Assembly (NCBI RefSeq): GCF_004339725.1
Contig: NZ_SMGK01000002.1
Location: 248,001-312,000, forward strand
Origin: Acidipila rosea
GTDB lineage: Bacteria > Acidobacteriota > Terriglobia > Terriglobales > Acidobacteriaceae
Length of the DNA: 64,000 nt
Direction: 5' to 3'
Positions 17,556 to 26,811 of this stretch are shown here, piece after piece (the first letter of the stretch is position 1; every line of letters starts with the position of its first letter). The notes beneath the pieces were generated by a model that ran no database searches, was not told the DNA's origin, and worked only from the letters and a program-made list of their open reading frames with translations. The translations under genes and the position numbers were made by a program.

Positions 17556-19622
17556 ATGCCGACTGAAAGACTTAGCCGATTCTTAGCCGCTTCCCTGCTG
17601 TCCATGCTGGCCGCAGGGGCCTCACTGCATGCACAGCAGCGCCCGCCCATCTCGCTTGACGAGTTCATGAGCGCAACCGAGGTGACCGGTGCCCGCCTGT
17701 CCCCGTCCGGGGAGGCTGCGGTCATTTCCACCTCCACTGCGGACTGGAAGAACAACCGCTTCAACGACGAACTCTGGCTCTGGACCGCAAAAAGCAACGA
17801 GACCGTCCGTCTGACCCATACAGGCAGCTCCACCATGCCGCGCTGGTCTCCCGATGGCAAATACATCGCTTTCACCTCAGACCGCCACCTCCCCGGCGAC
17901 ACCGACGATGACAGCACGGAGCGGGTATGGGTTCTGCGGACCGACGGTGGCGAAGCAGCTCCCTTCTATACGGAAAAGCTTGCCGTTCATACCTTTCAGT
18001 GGAAGCCGGACAGCTCCGGGATCTATCTTTCCGTACAGATTCCGCTGACCAAGGCAGAGGAATCTGCCCAGAAACAGCAATGGAAAGATGTCATACGCTG
18101 GCGCGAACAGGACCGCGGCGACCTGTTGATGGCGCTGCCCCTGCCTGCTGAACAGCCTCCTGCTGCCGTCAATGTGGATGAGCCCGAGAACAATCTGCCG
18201 TCAAACGCCCGGGTGCTTCTGCGTAGCAGCCTTGCCATCACTCAGATTGCCCCTTCGCCGCGCGACCATCAGATTGCGTATGAGAGCGGCCCGCCGTCGC
18301 GTCGCATGGAGAATCCCGCCGACTATGAGATCTACCTGACCACCTCGGAGGGCGCCGGCCCGAAGCGATTGACCGACAATCAGGCAGTTGAAAGCGGCCT
18401 CAAGTGGGCTCCCGAGGGCGACCGTCTTTACTTCAATGTGCGAGCTGCGGCAGGTTCGCTCGAAGGCAAGTATAAGGATGTGCAAGGTCGCATTTACGCC
18501 ATCAACCTCACCAGCAAACAGATCACCCGGCTGGGAGCAGACTTTTCCGGCTCGTGGGAAGACTTTTCCGTCAGCCCCGATGGCACAGTCATCGCCGCCG
18601 GGCTGCTGGGCACCCAGCAGCAGCTTTACCGCGTAAGAGAGCGTGACTTTGAAGAGCTGGCGGGAGCCACGGGCTCCTATGCTCTGCCCGATGCGGCCGG
18701 CCGCAATCAGCATCTGCTTTTTCTATACTCGACCGTCACGCAGCCGACTCAGGTCTTCCTCGCCGCCGACCCGCTCCGGCCAGACCACGCCCGCGTCCTC
18801 ACCAGCTTCAACCCCATCTTTAGCCAGCGCGCGCAGCCCCAGTGGCAGAAGTTTCGCTGGAAAGCGGATGACGGCTCAACCGTTGAGGGCATGCTGATTT
18901 ATCCCCCGGGAGCCCTGGGCAAGAAGAATCTTCGCATGTTCACCCTCATCCACGGCGGCCCCGCCGATGCCGATGGCGACCGCTTCGGCGCCGACTGGTA
19001 TGACTGGGCAACCCTCGCCGCGGCCAAGGGTTGGCTCGTCTTCCGCCCCAACTACCGCGGTTCGAGCGGCTACGGCGATGATTTCGAGCTGCAGATTTCC
19101 CCGCACATCGTCTCCCGCCCCGGCAAAGACATTCTGGAGGGTGTCGATGCACTGGTGAAGGAGGGCTACGCCGACCCGAACCATCTCGCCATCGGCGGCT
19201 ACAGCTACGGCGGCTACATGACGGACTGGCTCATCACCCAGACCACCCGCTTCAAAGCTGCCGTCACTGGCGCCGGAGCAGTTGAGAACACTGCCAACTG
19301 GGGCTACGACGACGAAACCTTCGATGATGCCTGGTATCTCGGCGGCACTCCCTGGGAGAATCCCGCCATGTATCAAAGTGAAGCGGCCATCTTCCAGATC
19401 AACAAAGTGACGACGCCAACCTACATCGTCGGCGGCAATGGAGATAATCGTGTCAGCTTCTTTGAGCAGATCCTGCTGGAACGCGCCTTGCAGAAGCTCA
19501 ATGTGCCCCATGAGCTCCTTCTCTTCCCCGGAGAAAATCATCCACTCGACAAGAATCCGTGGCATGGCTACATCAAGGTCCGCGAGGAACTGAAGTGGCT
19601 CGATAAATACGCCGGGCAATAA
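17556..19622 (+). CDS. Exported S9 family peptidase (dipeptidyl/acylaminoacyl-peptidase type)
   Basis: 688 residues: signal peptide (about 1-26), a WD40/TolB-like seven-bladed propeller (about 40-400) that gates access, then an alpha/beta-hydrolase prolyl-oligopeptidase domain. The catalytic triad is visible: Ser550 in GGYSYGG, an Asp in GGNGDNRV, and a His in PGENHPLDK, in the expected order. It probably trims short peptides in the periplasm or outside the cell. CAGGAG lies 5 bases before the ATG. A terminator follows immediately. It is one of two S9 peptidases in this window; the other is at 36937-38955. Confidence 0.93.
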   Translation: MPTERLSRFLAASLLSMLAAGASLHAQQRPPISLDEFMSATEVTGARLSPSGEAAVISTSTADWKNNRFNDELWLWTAKSNETVRLTHTGSSTMPRWSPDGKYIAFTSDRHLPGDTDDDSTERVWVLRTDGGEAAPFYTEKLAVHTFQWKPDSSGIYLSVQIPLTKAEESAQKQQWKDVIRWREQDRGDLLMALPLPAEQPPAAVNVDEPENNLPSNARVLLRSSLAITQIAPSPRDHQIAYESGPPSRRMENPADYEIYLTTSEGAGPKRLTDNQAVESGLKWAPEGDRLYFNVRAAAGSLEGKYKDVQGRIYAINLTSKQITRLGADFSGSWEDFSVSPDGTVIAAGLLGTQQQLYRVRERDFEELAGATGSYALPDAAGRNQHLLFLYSTVTQPTQVFLAADPLRPDHARVLTSFNPIFSQRAQPQWQKFRWKADDGSTVEGMLIYPPGALGKKNLRMFTLIHGGPADADGDRFGADWYDWATLAAAKGWLVFRPNYRGSSGYGDDFELQISPHIVSRPGKDILEGVDALVKEGYADPNHLAIGGYSYGGYMTDWLITQTTRFKAAVTGAGAVENTANWGYDDETFDDAWYLGGTPWENPAMYQSEAAIFQINKVTTPTYIVGGNGDNRVSFFEQILLERALQKLNVPHELLLFPGENHPLDKNPWHGYIKVREELKWLDKYAGQ

Positions 19623-19629
19623 TACGAGG

Positions 19630-19665
19630 CGCAAGGGTCCGCTACCGGCCCCTTGCGTTTCTCTC
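19630..19665 (+). terminator. Rho-independent terminator after the S9 peptidase
   Basis: Inverted repeat CGCAAGGG (19630-19637) with CCCTTGCG (19650-19657), then a pyrimidine-rich TTTCTCTCTT tail. It lies 8 bases past the stop codon. Confidence 0.72.
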
Positions 19666-19730
19666 TTCCCACGGCACGCGATTCTTCTTACACTTGGGTT
19701 TCACCTCTGCATTCAACCTTGGGAGAATTC

Positions 19731-22700
19731 ATGCCGCCAGTCGCTCTGCGCCGTCTGTTGCCTCTGTCCTTCCTCGCCGCTCTGGCGATCTTTCCTCTGT
19801 CGCGCGCGCATGCGGCCGATACGAAGCCACCCTCGCCGCTGGTCGACGATCAGTACGCCCGCGATCCCAGGCAACCGATTGACGAGCAATACACGGCGCA
19901 CATCCGCGAATACACCACGCTGCCGACGCTGAACTCGCCGCTGACCGACTATCTTCCCGCCTCGAAGACCGTACCTACACCCGCTAAGGTCCTTGGCGAT
20001 GTCTCCGGCGCACCCAACATGCTGCCCTATGCTGAGGACGTCTATCGCTACATGCGGATGCTCGCCGCGGCGAGCCCGCGGGTGCGCGTAATGACCATCG
20101 GGCACACCGAAGAAGGTCGCGAGATGATCGCTGTCGCCGTTGCCGATGAGTCCCTGATCAAAGGTATGCAGGACAACGACGCTCGTCTCGCGAAACTCGC
20201 CGACCCGCGCACCATCAAGATGGATGACGCTGCAGCCTCGCAGCTCATCGATGCATCGACCCCCGTCTACTACATCACCGGCACCATTCATTCACCTGAG
20301 ACCGGCGCGCCAACCGCGCTCATGGAACTCGCCTACCGGCTCGCCGTCGACGATTCGCCTTATATCAAGTACATCCGCTCCCACGTCATTACGCTCATCA
20401 CTCCGGTCGTTGAGGTAGATGGTCGCGACCGCATGGTTGATATTTACAAGTGGCATCGCGCTCACCTGGATCAGAATTACCCTCGCCTGATTTACTGGGG
20501 ACATTACGTTGCGCATGACAACAACCGCGACGCCATGGGCATGACCCTCAACCTTACGCGCAATGTGCTCAATACCTATCTTGGCTATCACGCGCAGGTG
20601 CTGCACGATCTCCATGAGTCGGTCCCGTTCCTTTACGACAACACGGTAGGCGATGAACCATACAACGCCTGGGTCGATCCGATCCTGACAAACGAGTGGC
20701 AGATGCTCGGCTGGTCCAACGTTGGCGAGATGGCCAAGTTAGGCATGCCCGGCGTCTTCACCCACGGCGATTTCGATACATGGAGCCCCGGCTATCTCAT
20801 GTTCCTCGCCGCCATGCACAACGGCATCAGCCGCCTCTATGAAACCTTCGGCAACGGCGGCGCAGATACCGTCGAGCGCATCCTGACCCCGGACGAATAT
20901 TCGCGGACCTGGTATCGCCAGAATCCCCCTTTGCCAAAAGTCCTCTGGTCGCAGCGGGACAACAATAACTACGAGCAGACAGGCGTGCTGACCACGCTCT
21001 ACTACTTCGCACAGAACAATAAGACCTTCCTGCGCAACTATTACCTCAAGAGCAAGCGCTCCATTGAAAAGCCCTTGAACGCAGGTCCCGCAGCCTATGT
21101 GCTCAGTGCCGACACTCCCTCCAGAGACCGCCAGGCGCAGCTGCTTGATGTGCTCGCACTGCAGCATGTTGAGGTCAACCAGCTCACCGCGCCTGTCACT
21201 GTAACGCTGCCCGTCAGGAAATCTGCTGACGGCAAGCAGGAAGCAGCGCAGCAGAAAACCTTCCCCACCGGCAGCTACGTCGTCCGCATGGATCAGCCCT
21301 ATTCGCGCATCGCCGACGCTCTGCTTGACAAGCAGTACTGGGCTCCCGACGATCCGCAGAAGACGCCATACGACGACACCGGCTGGACCATGGGCAGCCT
21401 CTTCGGCGTCGATACAACCCGCATCACTGACACAAGCATTCTGAAGGCGTCCATGACTCCGGTTACGCCGGCGGCAGCAGCGGCCAAGAGCAGCATTGTG
21501 GGCAGCGGATCGGTCTACCTGATCGACAACAATGCGGATCCCTCACTCGTCACCCTCCGCTATCGGCTCAGGCAGCTCGGCATCGCCGCTTCCGAGGCTC
21601 CCTTCACCGCAGCAGATCACAGCTTCCACGCAGGCAGCTTCATCATCACCCAGGCCACAGCATCCGAACTGGATGCCACGCTGACCGCTCTGCACCTCAC
21701 CGCGTATGCCACTGCCTCCACCCCATCGGTGCCATCGCATCCCGTCACTGCGCCCCGCATCGCCATGGTTCACACCTGGCTCTACACGCAGACTGAGGGC
21801 TGGTGGCGACAGGCTCTCGACAAGCTGGGCGTACCGTATGACTACATCAGCACGCAGACCGTCGCAGCCAGTCCGGATCTGCATGCAAAGTATGATGTGC
21901 TGCTCATGGCGCCCGTAGGGCAGGCAAACACGCAGCAGATCGTGGATGGTCTTCCGATGTGGGGCAATCCCCTGCCGTGGAAGAAAACTGACCTCACGCC
22001 AAACCTCGGCCGCATCGACTCGACAGACGACATGCGCCCCGGTCTCGGCTACAGCGGCGTCGCAAACCTCGGCAAATTCGTCGAAGACGGCGGCCTGCTT
22101 ATTACTGCTGAAGACACCGCCCGGATGGCCATCGATCTCGGCCTCGCGCCGGGTGTCAGCGTCAATCCGCTCGGCGGGGTAAAGGTCGTCGGCTCCGTCC
22201 TTGCAACCGTGGTGAACGACACCGCCAGTCCGGTCGCCTATGGTTACACCACCGCGCCTGAAGTCTACAGCGAACGCGGGCTTTCCTTCAACGTCAGCAA
22301 CCTCGCAGGCCCCGGCGCTTACCGCCGCTTCGCACCGAGCGACCATCGCACTACCGGTCGCGGCAGTGCCGACGATCCTGACGCTCCGCAGGGCCGTCCC
22401 CCTGTGCAGGCTGATACTCAACCCAAGCCCAAGCCCTGGCAGCCGGCGCCGCTTAATGTAGAGCAGACCCGCAATAATCCCTACGTTATTCCAGCGGCTC
22501 TCCGCCCGGATGTGGTCCTGCGCTATGCGGATGCGGATCACCTGCTGATCTCAGGCCTGCTCGACAATGGCCAGTCGCTCGCCCAGCATGCGACCGTCGT
22601 TACGGCGCATCTCGGCAAAGGTTCCGTCCTGCTCTTTGCCAACAACCCGATCTACCGCGGTGAAACCATCGGCAGCTACTCACTCCTGCTGAACGCCGTC

Positions 22701-22739
22701 CTCAATCACGATCAACTTGCGAAGAGCGGCAAGCCATAA
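19731..22739 (+). CDS. Large exported M14 family zinc carboxypeptidase
   Basis: 1002 residues: signal peptide (1-29, cut near SRAHA-AD), then an M14 carboxypeptidase domain (about 95-450) with the EGREMIAVAVAD substrate-loop motif and zinc ligands HSPE (His187, Glu190). A later HDLHES probably supplies the third ligand. About 500 further residues follow without an obvious catalytic motif; parts resemble a glutamine-amidotransferase-like or ThuA-like fold (VLLMAPVGQ, GGLLITAED), which is typical of very long bacterial M14 proteins. The ATG at 19731 is chosen for its GGGAGA site 5 bases upstream and clean signal peptide. The next gene, an OPT peptide transporter, could import the products; that link is inferred. 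Confidence 0.87.
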   Translation: MPPVALRRLLPLSFLAALAIFPLSRAHAADTKPPSPLVDDQYARDPRQPIDEQYTAHIREYTTLPTLNSPLTDYLPASKTVPTPAKVLGDVSGAPNMLPYAEDVYRYMRMLAAASPRVRVMTIGHTEEGREMIAVAVADESLIKGMQDNDARLAKLADPRTIKMDDAAASQLIDASTPVYYITGTIHSPETGAPTALMELAYRLAVDDSPYIKYIRSHVITLITPVVEVDGRDRMVDIYKWHRAHLDQNYPRLIYWGHYVAHDNNRDAMGMTLNLTRNVLNTYLGYHAQVLHDLHESVPFLYDNTVGDEPYNAWVDPILTNEWQMLGWSNVGEMAKLGMPGVFTHGDFDTWSPGYLMFLAAMHNGISRLYETFGNGGADTVERILTPDEYSRTWYRQNPPLPKVLWSQRDNNNYEQTGVLTTLYYFAQNNKTFLRNYYLKSKRSIEKPLNAGPAAYVLSADTPSRDRQAQLLDVLALQHVEVNQLTAPVTVTLPVRKSADGKQEAAQQKTFPTGSYVVRMDQPYSRIADALLDKQYWAPDDPQKTPYDDTGWTMGSLFGVDTTRITDTSILKASMTPVTPAAAAAKSSIVGSGSVYLIDNNADPSLVTLRYRLRQLGIAASEAPFTAADHSFHAGSFIITQATASELDATLTALHLTAYATASTPSVPSHPVTAPRIAMVHTWLYTQTEGWWRQALDKLGVPYDYISTQTVAASPDLHAKYDVLLMAPVGQANTQQIVDGLPMWGNPLPWKKTDLTPNLGRIDSTDDMRPGLGYSGVANLGKFVEDGGLLITAEDTARMAIDLGLAPGVSVNPLGGVKVVGSVLATVVNDTASPVAYGYTTAPEVYSERGLSFNVSNLAGPGAYRRFAPSDHRTTGRGSADDPDAPQGRPPVQADTQPKPKPWQPAPLNVEQTRNNPYVIPAALRPDVVLRYADADHLLISGLLDNGQSLAQHATVVTAHLGKGSVLLFANNPIYRGETIGSYSLLLNAVLNHDQLAKSGKP

Positions 22740-22785
22740 GTCTTCCCGGGCTGATAGACTTTTCGGTTTGACTGGAGACAATGAA

Positions 22786-24978
22786 TTGGCGGAATCACCC
22801 CAGCGGTTTAAACCCTATGTCCCTGCGAGCGAGAGTCGTCCGGAGTTCACCTTCCGGGCGATTCTGCTCGGCTGCATCTTTGGCATTCTCTTCGGCGCCG
22901 TCACGGTCTACGTCGGCCTCCGCGCCGGGCTCACCGTGGCCGCCTCGATTCCGATCTCTGTGCTCTCGATCAGTGTGCTGCGCGCGCTGGGCCGGGCCTC
23001 GATCCTTGAGAACAACATTGTCCAGACCACTGGCAACGCGGGCCAGTCGATCGCCGCAGGCGTCATCTTCACCCTCCCAGCGCTCATCTTTCTTGGCTTC
23101 GATCTGGAGTACTCGCGCATCTTCATCCTCGCCCTGCTCGGCGGCTGGCTAGGGGTCTTCTTCATGATTCCCCTGCGCCGTCAGCTCATTGTCGAGGAGC
23201 ACGGCAACCTCACCTACCCCGAGGGCACCGCCTGCGCTGACGTGCTGCTCGCCGGGGAACGCGGCGGATCGTTCGCCAGCCGCGTCTTTCTCGGCCTTGG
23301 ACTGGGCGGCCTCTACACCCTCTTCCAAAACGACAACCTCTTCGCCGCATGGCCCGGCACTCCCAACTACGAACCCGACTGGGGGCCGCAGCACGTGATG
23401 AAAGGGTCGGCCATCCGCGCCGACGCCACCCCGGAATACCTCGGCGTGGGCTACATCATCGGTCCCCGTGTAGCGGGAACCATCTTCGCCGGAGGGGTCT
23501 TTTCCTGGCTCGTGCTCATGCCTGCCATCTACTTCTTCGGTTCTCATTTTCCAGCCGCGCTTTATCCATCGACGAAACCCATCGCGCAGATGTCGCCCAG
23601 CGATCTCTGGGCTGCCTACGTGCGGCCCATGGGAGCGGGAGCCGTGGCAGCAGCGGGCCTCATCACCTTGTTCAAGACCATTCCCACCATTGTGGGCGCG
23701 TTGCGCTCCGGCGCAAGCAATCTGCGCCGATCTGGCGGCAGCGAGGCAGGCCGGGAGCGAACCGACCGCGATCTCCCCATGAGCGTCGTCCTCGGCGGCA
23801 GCGTCCTGCTCGTGGTTCTCATGTGGGCCTTCCTCACCTTTAGGCCTGTGCCCGGCGCACAGACCAGCGTTCTCGCCAACTTCGCCGCATCGCTGCTGAT
23901 CGTCGTCTTCGGCTTTCTCTTCGTTACCGTCTCTTCGCGCATCGTGGGCTTGATCGGCAGCTCTGCCAACCCAATTTCAGGCATGACCATCGCCACCCTC
24001 ATGGCGACCGCGGCAATCTTCCTCGTCAAGGGCTGGACAGCGCCTGCCTTCGGTGCGCTCGCAATCACCATCGGCGGCGTTGTCTGCATCGCTGCCGCCA
24101 ACGCAGGCGATACGTCCCAGGACCTGAAAACGGGTTTCCTCGTCGGCTCAACACCATGGAAACAGCAGCTCGCGCTGATGATCGGCGTTTGCGTTTCAAC
24201 GGTGGTCATCGGCGCCACGCTCAGCGCCATGAACAAGGGCCTTGAAGAATTCCATCAAACTTCTCAGCCCTGGAACCTGAGCCTGCCGCATGAAGGAGTC
24301 GAGAATAAGGGCGTCTTCCATCGCACCCAGTTCCGCATGCAACGCAGCGACAAGACAGAAGTGACGTTGCCCGGCAGTCAATACATCGTCCTCAATGCGC
24401 TCGGCTCCCACGAGCTTCCGGATGGCAAATACCTCTACAATCCGCAGTCCGGACGTATTGAAGTGCAATGGATTCAGGGCATCGGCAGCGAAAAGGCAGC
24501 CGCTCCGCAGGCGCGCCTCATGGCGACAGTGATCAATGGCATCCTGCGGCGCCAGCTCCCCTGGGGCTTGGTTCTGCTCGGCGTCTTCCTTGTCATTGCG
24601 GTTGAGCTGCTGGGCATCCGCTCGCTTTCCTTCGCCGTCGGCGCTTACCTCTCCATCGCCACCACGCTCGCCATCTTTGTCGGCGGCGTTATGCGCTGGA
24701 TGGTCGACCGTGCCAGAGAAAAGCAGGGTCTCAACGTGGATGAAGCGGAAACGGAGATCAGCCCGGGCTCCCTCTATGCCAGCGGCCTCATTGCCGCCGG
24801 AGGTCTCGTCGGCCTGCTGGGCGTCGTGCTCAAGCTTTACGAAGCTACCACCGGCAAGGAAGATCTGCTCCGCTGGCCGCGCACCTTCCTTTACCACGAT
24901 GGAGTTTCGATGCTGATGTTCGCGCTGCTCGCCTTCTCGCTTTACTACTTCGCGAGAAAGCCCCTCAAGTCGAAATAG
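22786..24978 (+). CDS. OPT family oligopeptide transporter
   Basis: 730-residue inner-membrane secondary transporter with about 15 hydrophobic helices. Family landmarks: EFTFRAILLGCIFGILFGA near the start, GLRAGLTVAASIPISVLS, the NNIVQTTGNAGQSIAAGV motif, LTYPEGTACADVL and a C-terminal GLIAAGGLVGLL. A periplasmic loop of about 95 residues sits near the middle to the C-terminal third. I set the start at TTG 22786, because GGAG lies 8 bases upstream and no in-frame ATG fits. The nearby ATG at 22781 is out of frame. Likely substrates are di-, tri- or oligopeptides; metal chelates are an alternative for this family. The stop TAG abuts the stop of the convergent TPR gene. Confidence 0.9.
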   Translation: MAESPQRFKPYVPASESRPEFTFRAILLGCIFGILFGAVTVYVGLRAGLTVAASIPISVLSISVLRALGRASILENNIVQTTGNAGQSIAAGVIFTLPALIFLGFDLEYSRIFILALLGGWLGVFFMIPLRRQLIVEEHGNLTYPEGTACADVLLAGERGGSFASRVFLGLGLGGLYTLFQNDNLFAAWPGTPNYEPDWGPQHVMKGSAIRADATPEYLGVGYIIGPRVAGTIFAGGVFSWLVLMPAIYFFGSHFPAALYPSTKPIAQMSPSDLWAAYVRPMGAGAVAAAGLITLFKTIPTIVGALRSGASNLRRSGGSEAGRERTDRDLPMSVVLGGSVLLVVLMWAFLTFRPVPGAQTSVLANFAASLLIVVFGFLFVTVSSRIVGLIGSSANPISGMTIATLMATAAIFLVKGWTAPAFGALAITIGGVVCIAAANAGDTSQDLKTGFLVGSTPWKQQLALMIGVCVSTVVIGATLSAMNKGLEEFHQTSQPWNLSLPHEGVENKGVFHRTQFRMQRSDKTEVTLPGSQYIVLNALGSHELPDGKYLYNPQSGRIEVQWIQGIGSEKAAAPQARLMATVINGILRRQLPWGLVLLGVFLVIAVELLGIRSLSFAVGAYLSIATTLAIFVGGVMRWMVDRAREKQGLNVDEAETEISPGSLYASGLIAAGGLVGLLGVVLKLYEATTGKEDLLRWPRTFLYHDGVSMLMFALLAFSLYYFARKPLKSK

Positions 24979-25638
24979 CTATTCGCTCTGGAGGTGCTTG
25001 AGCGCATCCTTGCCGCCGGGGCTTAGCTTGTCCACGCGCACGGCAGCAGCAAACCAGTGCTTTGCGCCTTCACTGTCACTGTGGTCTTCCAGCACCTGGC
25101 CGTAATAGTCGAGTGCCGCCGCAGCCAGTTGCGGCGGCAGCGTTCCGTTCCGGGCTGCCTCTTCCGCCTGGGGAGCGATGTAGGCAAAGTCGCTCTCCGC
25201 CTGCTCCCGACGGTGAAACAGAGAAGGCAGATGCCACGTACTCGCACCGCGGATAAATCTCGCCTCCAGATTGCCGGGCGCGGTCTTCACGGCAGTATCC
25301 AGCTTGGTGAGGCCCCTCTGCGAGAGCGCACGCTTGTTCCATATCGCCCAGGTTCGCCCCGCTTCCAGCAGGTCCAGGCTTCCCAGGTAGGCCAGGATCA
25401 CGGGATCGCCGGGACGCTCTGCGCTCAATGCGGAGAAGTCTCGGTGCGCCGCCTCATCCGCGCCGTGATCGCCATTGAGATCGGCGAAGAACTCCGCACG
25501 CGCGGCAGACAGCTTTTGTTCGTAGCTTAAGGTGTACGGCGTATCCCCTGAGGCATCGGCCATCGCCCGCAGCGAGGGGCTGCTCGCAGCGCAAACCGCG
25601 AGGACCAGCGTGAGCCCAATTGGACGCCTCAGTACCAT
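24979..25638 (-). CDS. Exported TPR-like protein of unknown function
   Basis: 219 residues with a signal peptide (MVLRRPIGLTLVLAVCAASS, cut near SLRA) and helical repeats resembling TPRs (about 65-215; for example GDPVILAYLGSLDLLEAG and YYGQVLEDHSDSEGAKHWF). The ATG at 25638 is preferred over a TTG six codons upstream. It follows the glycosyltransferase gene by 42 bases on the same strand, so it is probably the last gene of the carotenoid operon. Its role there is unknown; a scaffold for pigment assembly or an unrelated passenger are both possible. Its stop codon directly abuts the OPT transporter's stop (TAGCTA). Confidence 0.72.
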   Translation of the reverse strand: MVLRRPIGLTLVLAVCAASSPSLRAMADASGDTPYTLSYEQKLSAARAEFFADLNGDHGADEAAHRDFSALSAERPGDPVILAYLGSLDLLEAGRTWAIWNKRALSQRGLTKLDTAVKTAPGNLEARFIRGASTWHLPSLFHRREQAESDFAYIAPQAEEAARNGTLPPQLAAAALDYYGQVLEDHSDSEGAKHWFAAAVRVDKLSPGGKDALKHLQSE

Positions 25639-25680
25639 CTGGTTAATCTTATCCAATTCATTACGCTTTTGTACGGCAGA

Positions 25681-26811
25681 TCAACCCGCATCGTAGGCGC
25701 GCTGCTTCCAGGTAAATGTGTGCCCGGATAGCTTGCGCACCAGCGCATACCACTGCAGGATAAGAAGCACGCTAACGCCAACAGGATGCAGAATCGCCCC
25801 CGCAAAGGATTGTCGATATCGCACCACTGCGATCAGCCGAGGCATGTAGCTGGCAACGAGCGCGCCGTAGACCAGCGCACGCACTCCCGGCAGCGTCGGC
25901 CGGGACCAGAGAAGCAGGGCAAGCGCAAGGGCCAAAGGCAGCACCTGCCCGAAAAACAGCAGCAGCGAAAAGGGCAGAATGCGCGCGGGCGCCGCCATTC
26001 CCTCCGTAGCATTCTTGGCCAGCCCCTGCCATACCTGCCGGGCATCCCTGTACATACGGCACGCCGCCAGGTCAGTCAGGTCTGCGAGATCCGTGCGAAA
26101 GCCATGCTCGCGGAACAGGCGCGGCAGCAGCAGCCCGTCGTGCATCGTGCTGCGGATGGAGGCGTGCCCTCCCGTGGCGAAATAGGCCTCTCGCTTCGCC
26201 ATCATGAACTGGCCACACCCGGCAGCAAAACCTCGTGACTTAGAGCGGCGCATCGCCGCCAGCGGCAGATAGCCCAGCAGTACGAAATGGATCAGCGGAA
26301 GCAGCAGCCGCTCGAGAAATGTGCCTGTCTCCTCGCGAGGAAACCCACTCACCAGGTCGGAACCTGACGCATGCAGAAAGCCGGCCATCCGCGTCAGCGC
26401 CTGCGGAGCCAGCCGCACATCCGCATCCAGAAAACACAGCAGGTCATGACTCGCGAGCGACGCCAGCACATGGCAGGCATGCTGTTTGCCGTTCCACCCG
26501 GCCGGCAACCGTGGAGCAGAAGCGAACCGAACCCGCCCGTCGCGCGTCGAGAACTCACGAACGATCTCGGCCGTCCGATCCGTCGACGCATCATCCAGAA
26601 CAATCAGCTCAAGCTCCACATCCTGCGAGGCAAGTGCATGTTCCACCGCCGCGGCAATGGACTGCTCCTCATTCCGCGCGGGAATCAGAAGGGAGATCCC
26701 GGGCCGGGAAGCGCGCTTCAACGCCGCTGGCGGCCGATAGATCGCAAGATTCCACAGGAAGAGAGCCGCCGGCAGCACCGCGCAGCAGAACACAATCAGC
26801 GACAGCATCAT
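25681..26811 (-). CDS. crtQ: Family 2 glycosyltransferase, probable carotenoid glycosyltransferase (CrtQ-like)
   Basis: 376-residue membrane enzyme: an N-terminal helix (3-22), a GT-A domain with ISLLIPARNEEQSI, VLDDASTDRTAE, GWNGKQHAC and FLDADVRL (the DxD metal site), then three or four C-terminal helices (about 275-360). This architecture matches CrtQ, which attaches glucose to the carboxyl end of a C30 carotenoid acid in staphyloxanthin synthesis. The start overlaps the stop of the acyltransferase gene by 4 bases (ATGA). The substrate call rests on the operon (two carotenoid oxidoreductases, aldehyde dehydrogenase and acyltransferase). On sequence alone it could act on another lipid. Confidence 0.8.
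   Translation of the reverse strand: MMLSLIVFCCAVLPAALFLWNLAIYRPPAALKRASRPGISLLIPARNEEQSIAAAVEHALASQDVELELIVLDDASTDRTAEIVREFSTRDGRVRFASAPRLPAGWNGKQHACHVLASLASHDLLCFLDADVRLAPQALTRMAGFLHASGSDLVSGFPREETGTFLERLLLPLIHFVLLGYLPLAAMRRSKSRGFAAGCGQFMMAKREAYFATGGHASIRSTMHDGLLLPRLFREHGFRTDLADLTDLAACRMYRDARQVWQGLAKNATEGMAAPARILPFSLLLFFGQVLPLALALALLLWSRPTLPGVRALVYGALVASYMPRLIAVVRYRQSFAGAILHPVGVSVLLILQWYALVRKLSGHTFTWKQRAYDAG

Noticed and set aside
21543..22541. 332-codon minus-strand frame
   Set aside because: Antisense to the M14 peptidase gene, with no recognisable motif.
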